DNA from: Chitinophagaceae bacterium
Lineage (GTDB): Bacteria > Bacteroidota > Bacteroidia > Chitinophagales > Chitinophagaceae
DNA: 11,816 nt
Assembly: GCA_019747455.1 (NCBI GenBank)
Contig: JAIEQT010000004.1
Location: 1 to 11,816, forward strand
Direction of reading: 5' to 3'
Part shown: positions 7,338-11,816 of the stretch, in pieces
How the letters are laid out: each line of letters opens with the position of its first letter
How positions within the stretch are numbered: position 1 is the stretch's first letter
Notes under the pieces: model-generated
What the model was told of the DNA's origin: nothing
The model's database searches: none
Seen by the model: only the letters and a program-made list of their open reading frames with translations
Position numbers and translations under genes: made by a program

Positions 7338-7356
7338 TACGCCAAAACTTGGCGTA
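7338..7356. promoter_or_regulatory. Perfect inverted repeat, putative operator for the WYL regulator
   Basis: On the minus strand TACGCCA (7356-7350) and TGGCGTA (7344-7338) form a perfect 7-bp palindrome around the 5-nt spacer AGTTT. It is the only striking dyad in the 61-nt gap between regulator and protease genes, and it overlaps the -33 region of the putative promoter. Binding there would block RNA polymerase, as expected for autogenous or operon repression by a dimeric WYL protein. It lies 2 nt after the WYL stop codon, so it could also form a short RNA hairpin. No T-run follows directly, which argues against an intrinsic terminator. Confidence 0.55.
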
Positions 7357-7358
7357 CC

Positions 7359-8261
7359 TTATTTATATTTTTGAGAAGCAATTTTCAATTTACTCGTTAT
7401 TTTCTTTCGAAAGCCAGCCGGGGCAATCACTTCAAGCGATTCTCCCCATTTTAAAATTTGTTGTATCAGTTCCCGATTTTCCTTTACAGTATAGGTAAAT
7501 TCGGTTGAACCATCCGCATGTATTCGAGTTTGCTTTTGAGATTGATGCAGGGGTAATGAGCGAAAATAGCCCGCTTGAAGTGCATCTACTTTCAATACTA
7601 GATTCATAGTGCTTGCTGCAGAAAAATCTAAGCCTACTACATCTTCAAATAATATATCGTAAGGGAATAGCTTATCGGGCTTAAAGCTTTTCTTGCCAAC
7701 CGTTAACGCTGTTATTCTATCTATTCCGTAAATCCAAATCTTGTCATCATTCATTTGCTTACCTACCAAGTACCACATATACTGGTGCTCTTTAAGCATA
7801 TAGGGTTGCAGGGTAATAACGATTGGTGTACTTCTATGGAACGACTGGTGCTGAAAGCTAATCACTTTATGTGCCTTTATTGCTTCGTACAGTTGAGGTA
7901 ATAAATCTATTCCTTTAAATTGCCTATCGGCACCTACTTGTACAATCTTTCTTTCATCTACACTTGCATTCATTAATGATTGATAAAAACTCGCTTCTTG
8001 AGCTGCTTTAAATAAATTGATTAAGCGTACATAATCTGTGTTCATTAAATTTTCAAGTGTATATTTATTAGCACTTGGATTGTATTCAATTTCAAACCCA
8101 AAATCATGCCTTATGGATTCTAACAAACGAGAAAAGGTTCGTTTTGAAATAGTAAAGCCTTTGTCTTGTAATTGCTCAATTAAATATTGTCCGTTTCTAG
8201 GCTTTGATTGAAGTGCCCCCAATACAATTAAATACTGCTGAATTTTTCCTTGCACCGACAT
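7359..8261 (-). CDS. WYL-domain transcriptional regulator
   Basis: A 300-residue protein with an N-terminal winged-helix domain (about 1-70), including a recognition-helix-like ISKRTFSRLLESIRHDFGF stretch near 39-57. A WYL domain spans about 115-190 and carries the diagnostic Trp163-Tyr164-Leu165 (MWYLVGK) and IYGIDRITAL with Asp181-Arg182. A WCX-like C-terminal domain follows, ending in GFRKKITSKL. WYL regulators bind nucleotide or nucleic-acid ligands and often act as repressors of phage-defence operons (BrxR and CapW types). The gene starts 8 nt after the chromate transporter stop. It ends just upstream of a perfect palindrome and the AAA+/M41 start, so it most likely controls that operon. 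The ligand cannot be told from sequence. Confidence 0.88.
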   Translation of the reverse strand: MSVQGKIQQYLIVLGALQSKPRNGQYLIEQLQDKGFTISKRTFSRLLESIRHDFGFEIEYNPSANKYTLENLMNTDYVRLINLFKAAQEASFYQSLMNASVDERKIVQVGADRQFKGIDLLPQLYEAIKAHKVISFQHQSFHRSTPIVITLQPYMLKEHQYMWYLVGKQMNDDKIWIYGIDRITALTVGKKSFKPDKLFPYDILFEDVVGLDFSAASTMNLVLKVDALQAGYFRSLPLHQSQKQTRIHADGSTEFTYTVKENRELIQQILKWGESLEVIAPAGFRKKITSKLKIASQKYK

Positions 8262-8269
8262 ACCACAAA

Positions 8270-9526
8270 TTACACCAAAGCGCCCAATAACAAGCAGCCC
8301 GCTACGATGAACGGGGAGGGAATTTTATTAAGGCGAAGGAGGAAAAAAGTACCCGATACAATGGCTATATCCCAATATGCATGGGGGTTTCCGTCGAAAA
8401 GAGAAAATACAATATTGTCTTTTATTAAATACGCCGTGGCACCGGTCATAATACCTACCACCGCGGCATTGATGCCCTCCAAACTCCTATAAATAACTGC
8501 ATATTTTTTGAGGTTATGCCACACCGGAAAAAAGAATAGTACCAATAATACACTGGGTAAAAAAATAGCTACTGCCCCTAGCACACAGCCCCATAATTGC
8601 CGCCATGCACCCTCACTTCGCAACGCCATGCCACCCGTAAATGCCCCTATCGAAAACACAGGACCGGGTATCGCACGCACCATCCCGGAACCGGTAAGAA
8701 ATGCTTCTTTATCAATCTTCAATACATCTCGCTTATTGTTTTGGATTTGTTTTGTTTCAGGTCGGGTTACATATTGCTCATACATCAAGGGCATTAATAC
8801 ATCACCTCCGCCAAAAACCAAACTGCCAAAACGATAATTATTTTCAAAAACATTGTACGCTTTTCTGTTCGTCCAATTTTGCTTAGTCGCCGTTTCCGAT
8901 AAATATCCCGCGATACCGAACAACATAAAAAAAATGAGCAGGTTACCCCATTTTATTTTTTTTGGTTTGATGTCTACTTGCGGAATACGTTTGTCACTAA
9001 AATTGGTAGCGATACCCGATAAAATAATCAGCCCCGGAAAAACCCAAGGTGTTTTAAACGCTAAAAAAGTAGTAAGCGTAGCTATAACCATTATCACCCT
9101 TGTAATCGTATTGTGTACTGCTAAAGGAAAAGTTCTAAAACTCGAATACGCAATAAAACCTATTGCCATCGGCTGAATAAATTGAAAGACAGCAACCTTT
9201 TTTTGTACATCAGCAAAATAATCGAGCAAGAAAGATAAACCCGCCATGAGTGTACAAGCTGGTAATATCCAAATCAATAAAGTGAGTAACGCGAGCGGAA
9301 TACCACCACGTTTATAGCCAATCAGGGTAAGGGTTTGGGTAGAAGAAGCACCCGGCAATAACTGACAAAATCCATTATACTCCACCAACTCTGCCTCAGT
9401 TACATCTTTGCGTTCCACCACAAATGTTTTCATCATCATCCCTATATGCCCTTGCGGCCCACCAAATGCCGTTACACTGTGCAATAACACAGCACGCAAA
9501 AAGGGTATGTGGCGGATGAGCAGCAT
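8270..9526 (-). CDS. chrA: Chromate transporter, ChrA (CHR) family, two-domain form
   Basis: From ATG at 9526 the protein has 418 residues, the usual length for long-chain CHR proteins with two homologous halves. The longer form uses a TTG at 9541 inside a repeat and is less likely. Half one has [12 protein letters not shown] (20-31) and [10 protein letters not shown] (55-64). Half two has [12 protein letters not shown] (237-248) and [17 protein letters not shown] (285-301). Many hydrophobic segments follow, including 76-104, 113-134, 143-172, 195-210, 310-333 and 385-418. CHR proteins expel chromate from the cytoplasm at the inner membrane, although some may handle sulfate or other oxyanions. 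The WYL gene begins 8 nt downstream, but functional linkage to chromate is doubtful. GC content here is clearly higher than in the 4-5 kb region (36 of 60 in bases 8581-8640). Confidence 0.88.
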   Translation of the reverse strand: MLLIRHIPFLRAVLLHSVTAFGGPQGHIGMMMKTFVVERKDVTEAELVEYNGFCQLLPGASSTQTLTLIGYKRGGIPLALLTLLIWILPACTLMAGLSFLLDYFADVQKKVAVFQFIQPMAIGFIAYSSFRTFPLAVHNTITRVIMVIATLTTFLAFKTPWVFPGLIILSGIATNFSDKRIPQVDIKPKKIKWGNLLIFFMLFGIAGYLSETATKQNWTNRKAYNVFENNYRFGSLVFGGGDVLMPLMYEQYVTRPETKQIQNNKRDVLKIDKEAFLTGSGMVRAIPGPVFSIGAFTGGMALRSEGAWRQLWGCVLGAVAIFLPSVLLVLFFFPVWHNLKKYAVIYRSLEGINAAVVGIMTGATAYLIKDNIVFSLFDGNPHAYWDIAIVSGTFFLLRLNKIPSPFIVAGCLLLGALV

Positions 9527-9532
9527 ATTGTG

Positions 9533-9594
9533 AATCTTCAATGATCAATCTTCAATCTTCAATAAAACAGATTGAAGATTCCAGATTGAAGATT
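9533..9594. repeat. Heptamer-phased inverted-repeat cluster (AATCTTCAAT / ATTGAAGATT)
   Basis: On the plus strand AATCTTCAAT occurs at 9533, 9547 and 9554, and its reverse complement ATTGAAGATT at 9571 and 9585. Offsets within each arm are 7 or 14 nt, so the array is built on a 7-base unit. A transcript could fold into a 10-bp hairpin with a 7-nt loop plus an outer pair of arms. It fills nearly the whole gap between the dioxygenase stop and the chrA start. It may be an intergenic repeat element that attenuates or terminates transcription or stabilises RNA. Confidence 0.8.
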
Positions 9595-9600
9595 TATACC

Positions 9601-10545
9601 TTATTTCTTCAGCCCTATTTCCCTCAACCTTTCATCTAAATATTCTCCAGCCGTTGCATCGGGGTAGGCTTTTGGATGATCGGCATCAATACAACTCTCT
9701 AAACAAGCCAAACTCATTTCACTACGTGGGTGTAAAAAGAAAGGCATCGAAAATCTACTGGTATGCCATAGTTCACGAGCAGGGTTTACTACGCGGTGTG
9801 TAGTGCTGCGCAGTTTATTGTTGGTGAGTCGTTGCAACATATCGCCCACATTCACCACAATTTGTTCGGGTAGTGAAGTTACATTTACCCAGTCGCCTTG
9901 TTTGGTAAGGATCTGCAACCCATCGGCCGATGCACCTACCAATAAAGTAATGAGGTTAATATCTTCATGTTGTTCTGCACGAATCGCACTCTTAGGTTCA
10001 TTCGTTATAGGCGGGTAATGAATACAACGCAAGATTGAATTGCCATTGTGTACGAATGCATCAAAATAATGTTCATCTAAATTCAAATAGAGCGCAATGG
10101 CTTGTAGCAAGGCTTTCCCGCTTTTTTCAAAATTGCGATAGGCATTGAATATCGTTTCATTAAACGGAGCTATTTCGCCTACTTGCACATTATCCGGATA
10201 CTCCGATTGTATTGGGTCATTGTCTTCTACTGTTTGTCCGTATTGAAAAAACTCTTTCAGATCCGGCGCATCACTTCCCTTTGCATGTTCTCTACCAAAA
10301 GAAGTGTAGCCTCTTTGCCCCGCAAGACCCGGAATTTCGTAATTCAATTTTTTTTCTAGCGGAAGCGAGAAAAATTGTTGCACATATTCGTATTGATGAG
10401 CAATGAGTTCATCGGGAACACCGTGGTTCTTCACTGCAACGAACCCCACTTCTTCGTATGCTTGTCCCAAAGCTTGAACAAAAGCTGCTTTTTGCGCAGC
10501 GCTGCCGCTTGTAAAGTCGGCTAAATCTACCACAGGTATGGCCAT
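9601..10545 (-). CDS. 2-oxoglutarate/Fe(II)-dependent dioxygenase, isopenicillin N synthase-like family
   Basis: 314 residues from ATG at 10545, where the family start AIPVVDLADF begins; a TTG at 10575 would add 10 unconserved residues. The N-terminal DIOX_N region includes GFVAVKNHGVP (34-44) and FFSLPLEKK (58-66). The catalytic jelly roll has the iron ligands His193 and Asp195 (QHED), His250 (TTHRVVNP), and the co-substrate motif Arg264-x-Ser266 (SRFSMPFF). All key residues are intact and the length is normal. Such enzymes are soluble oxidases that hydroxylate, desaturate or cyclise small molecules. In Bacteroidota most homologues (COG3491) have no assigned substrate, and penicillin synthesis is not implied. 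It has its own likely promoter and is followed by the inverted-repeat cluster. Confidence 0.9.
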   Translation of the reverse strand: MAIPVVDLADFTSGSAAQKAAFVQALGQAYEEVGFVAVKNHGVPDELIAHQYEYVQQFFSLPLEKKLNYEIPGLAGQRGYTSFGREHAKGSDAPDLKEFFQYGQTVEDNDPIQSEYPDNVQVGEIAPFNETIFNAYRNFEKSGKALLQAIALYLNLDEHYFDAFVHNGNSILRCIHYPPITNEPKSAIRAEQHEDINLITLLVGASADGLQILTKQGDWVNVTSLPEQIVVNVGDMLQRLTNNKLRSTTHRVVNPARELWHTSRFSMPFFLHPRSEMSLACLESCIDADHPKAYPDATAGEYLDERLREIGLKK

Positions 10546-10572
10546 AGCAATAGTTTTAAGGGAATTAAAGTA

Positions 10573-10580
10573 CAAAATTA
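10573..10580 (-). promoter_or_regulatory. Putative -7 promoter box for the dioxygenase gene
   Basis: The minus strand reads TAATTTTG, a match to TAnnTTTG, 27 nt before the dioxygenase ATG. It overlaps the end of the T-tract of the upstream terminator, so one AT-rich segment may serve both. No convincing -33 TTTG was found at the expected spacing, which lowers confidence. Confidence 0.4.
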
Positions 10581-10617
10581 AAAATAAAAAAGCATGATGC
10601 GCTCATTACATCATGCT
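10580..10617 (-). terminator. Rho-independent terminator after the small T9SS-tail-like gene
   Basis: On the minus strand AGCATGATG (10617-10609) pairs perfectly with CATCATGCT (10599-10591) across a 9-nt loop. It is followed at once by TTTTTTATTTTTAA. This hairpin plus U-run lies 27 nt past the stop of the 84-aa gene and separates it from the dioxygenase gene. Confidence 0.75.
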
Positions 10618-10644
10618 ACTATTGGGAGAAAAGGGGGATTATGT

Positions 10645-10899
10645 TCAGGGTTTTGTAACCCGTATTGCTTGTACAAAACGATTGCCATCAAAGGCATTCA
10701 CGATGTATTGTCCGCTTTGCCAATTTTCAATTTCCACTACTATTTGTTGGTAGCCCTTATCGATTGTCGTTACAATTGTATCTAGGAATTTACCTTCTGC
10801 ATCCAAAATCTTGAGTACCAGTTTACCCGCTTCATTAGCCAAAACAGATAGTAGTCCGAATTGTTTTGCCGGGTTAGGCTGAAGGAATTTAATATGCAT
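10645..10899 (-). CDS. Stand-alone T9SS type A sorting-domain-like small protein
   Basis: From ATG at 10899 this encodes 84 residues. A TTG at 10929 could extend it by 10 residues, and a stop (TAA at 10950-10948) closes the frame above. The sequence follows the Por_Secre_tail pattern of type IX secretion cargo: FLQPNPAK at the start, LVLKILDAEGKFLDTI in the middle, an I-D-K-G turn, then WQSGQYIVNAF and a final RVTKP. Normally this domain is the C-terminal 70-90 residues of a large exported protein and targets it through the outer membrane. Here there is no signal peptide and no cargo domain. It is either the remnant of a decayed secreted protein or a genuine small beta-sandwich protein. A clean terminator downstream favours transcription. 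Confidence 0.6.
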   Translation of the reverse strand: MHIKFLQPNPAKQFGLLSVLANEAGKLVLKILDAEGKFLDTIVTTIDKGYQQIVVEIENWQSGQYIVNAFDGNRFVQAIRVTKP

Positions 10900-10965
10900 G
10901 GCCGGTGATTTACACGATGTATGTTGCAAAACCAGTGCCAGTTTTTGTTAAAGGGTGTAGAAGGT

Positions 10966-11005
10966 TGGGAATTAAAGACCATAGACCGTGGACGATAGAC
11001 GATAG
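10966..11005 (+). repeat. Heptamer intergenic repeat, copy 1
   Basis: The plus strand reads TGGGAATTA, then AA, then the seven-base units GACCATA, GACCGTG, GACGATA and GACGATA. The order of units and the leading TGGGAATT match copy 2, which lies on the other strand at 11619-11663. It sits in the 156-nt gap between the ExbD stop and the small sorting-domain gene; I see nothing else in that gap. Confidence 0.8.
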
Positions 11006-11055
11006 CAGGAATGAATAAGCAAAGATTTGGGAGGAAATTCCAAGAAAGGGAAGCC

Positions 11056-11541
11056 CTACTTCACCACCGCATACTTCTTAATCCCGTTAATCAACATCTC
11101 ATCCATAACATCCACCAAGTTTTTATAGGTGGCGTCGGCAGTTGGTTTAATGAGCACAACCATATCATCATTCGAGCCATTTGCCAATCGAATCGATTTT
11201 AATTTATTCAATAATATATTCCGTAGCCCGTCTTTATCATAAGTAGTCGTGGCAATTGTTTTTGCATCCATTCCAAAATAATACTCGATCTGATTATTTT
11301 CTTTTAGCAACAGTGAAATGGTTTTGCTTTCAGCCGCTAACGTTGGATTTGTAGTGTCCCGATCATCGGGGGTAATAAAACGCATGGCCGTTGGCTGGCT
11401 CATTGTGGTGGTAAAAATGAAAAAGGTGATCAGCAAAAAACCAAGGTCAACCATGGGTGTAAGGTCAACGCGGGTTGATAATTTTTTCCCTCGTTTCACC
11501 CCTTTGTGTTTGCTGGTAGAGGATTCGTGTACTTCTGCCAT
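11056..11541 (-). CDS. ExbD/TolR-family biopolymer transport protein
   Basis: 161 residues with the standard layout: a short basic cytoplasmic N-terminus (KHKGVKRGKK), one membrane segment at about 33-47, and a periplasmic domain to the end. The motif RVDLTPMVDLGFLLITFF (24-41) carries Asp32, the conserved membrane-embedded proton-carrying aspartate. ExbD works with ExbB to couple the proton motive force to TonB-dependent uptake or similar outer-membrane processes. Bacteroidota often have several ExbD genes in a row. Here no ExbB or TonB gene is visible, and the upstream gene is unrelated as far as its end shows. The ATG at 11541 is chosen because it directly precedes the basic N-terminus. 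The gene is bracketed by two inverted heptamer repeats, an unusual isolated setting. Confidence 0.9.
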   Translation of the reverse strand: MAEVHESSTSKHKGVKRGKKLSTRVDLTPMVDLGFLLITFFIFTTTMSQPTAMRFITPDDRDTTNPTLAAESKTISLLLKENNQIEYYFGMDAKTIATTTYDKDGLRNILLNKLKSIRLANGSNDDMVVLIKPTADATYKNLVDVMDEMLINGIKKYAVVK

Positions 11542-11618
11542 AACATATCGTTTCTTATATGATGCAGAATATTGCTATTTACATACGCTCAGGGCGACAC
11601 ATGCTCAGCCCTCCACCT

Positions 11619-11663
11619 CTATCGTCCATGGTCTATGGTCTATGGTCTATGGTCTAATTCCCA
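11619..11663 (-). repeat. Heptamer intergenic repeat, copy 2 (inverted relative to copy 1)
   Basis: Read on the minus strand: TGGGAATTA, then four GACCATA/GACCATG units, then GACGATAG. The plus strand shows four successive GGTC-TAT steps at 11630-11653. Compared with copy 1 it has extra GACCATA units, so unit number varies. The GAATTAG portion also provides the last codon and the TAG stop of the neighbouring partial gene. Confidence 0.85.
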
Positions 11664-11816
11664 TACACGCTCAAAAACTTGATACGCATAATTTTCAACT
11701 GCTCCCAATTATAATCGTATTCGGCTAACTCTTCCTGCGCCACTTGTAAGGATGAAGTTTCGCAACTTTTAAAATATTCAATGATCTCTTCCTGGTCTTC
11801 TTCATCTAACCATTCA
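11654..11816 (-). CDS. C-terminal fragment of an unidentified acidic protein
   Basis: An open frame enters from the window edge and runs 53 codons to a TAG at 11656-11654. It begins EWLDEEDQEEIIEYF and ends with WEQLKIMRIKFLSVYGN. It is acidic and helical at the start with a more basic, hydrophobic tail. I do not recognise the family. Its stop codon lies inside the border of the heptamer repeat, so the final residues may be repeat-derived. ExbD starts 112 nt downstream. Confidence 0.6.
   Translation of the reverse strand, partial: EWLDEEDQEEIIEYFKSCETSSLQVAQEELAEYDYNWEQLKIMRIKFLSVYGN

Noticed and set aside
7338..7356. The palindrome as an intrinsic terminator of the WYL gene.
   Set aside because: The stem is only 7 bp and no T-run follows it directly on the minus strand; a promoter box follows instead.
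9527..9541. A TTG start for chrA at 9541.
   Set aside because: It falls inside the AATCTTCAAT repeat, and an ATG at 9526 begins the expected N-terminus.
10782..10982. A 66-codon minus-strand frame overlapping the sorting-domain-like gene.
   Set aside because: It is out of frame with a gene supported by family pattern and terminator, and its composition is not protein-like.
10966..11663. The inverted repeats around ExbD as ends of an insertion sequence or a CRISPR remnant.
   Set aside because: No transposase lies between them, no target duplication was seen, and the 7-nt tandem units without spacers do not fit a CRISPR array.
11318..11728. A 136-codon plus-strand frame opposite ExbD.
   Set aside because: It is antisense to a clear ExbD gene and runs through the heptamer repeat; no recognisable domain.

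Overview
The window looks like a chromosomal segment of a Bacteroidota bacterium, probably Chitinophagaceae-like. This is inferred from four things: a T9SS-type C-terminal domain, TAnnTTTG-type -7 promoter boxes, start codons with no strong Shine-Dalgarno sequence, and low to moderate GC content. All genes that I accept lie on the minus strand, so transcription runs from high to low coordinates. Several automatic long-ORF starts are TTG codons. I replaced these with the first in-frame ATG that sits where the conserved family sequence begins.

Right end (9601-11816): the C-terminal end of an unidentified acidic protein; an ExbD/TolR proton-channel subunit flanked by two inverted copies of a heptamer-based intergenic repeat; a lone 84-aa protein resembling a T9SS sorting domain, with a clear intrinsic terminator; and a 2-oxoglutarate/Fe(II) dioxygenase of the isopenicillin-N-synthase-like family. 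A second heptamer-phased inverted-repeat cluster fills the gap between the dioxygenase and the next gene.

Centre and left (1-9526): a tightly packed directon with most gaps 3-61 nt. It reads ChrA-type chromate transporter, WYL-domain regulator, AAA+/M41 zinc-protease fusion, a small helical protein with a possible HhH/OGG-like core, a small PD-(D/E)XK nuclease-like protein, a DUF2779 nuclease with Cas4-like cysteines and a DEDD-like C-terminal domain, a ParA-like ATPase, a small alpha/beta-hydrolase esterase, and a metallo-beta-lactamase-fold hydrolase cut by the window edge. The last gene carries an apparent 1-bp deletion inside its zinc motif.

The most interesting part is 4031-8261. A WYL regulator is followed by a promoter whose upstream region contains a perfect 7-bp palindrome. 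That promoter would drive a protein joining a Clp/HslU-like AAA+ motor to an FtsH-type M41 peptidase, with no membrane segment in front of either. Two small proteins, one with a PD-(D/E)XK signature, follow 4 and 11 nt apart. WYL regulation, ATPase, protease and nuclease together resemble the architecture of anti-phage defence cassettes, and the small genes are visibly AT-richer than the flanking chromate transporter. I propose 4031-8261 as a candidate undescribed defence or stress-proteolysis system, possibly extending to the DUF2779 nuclease. That functional reading is inference.
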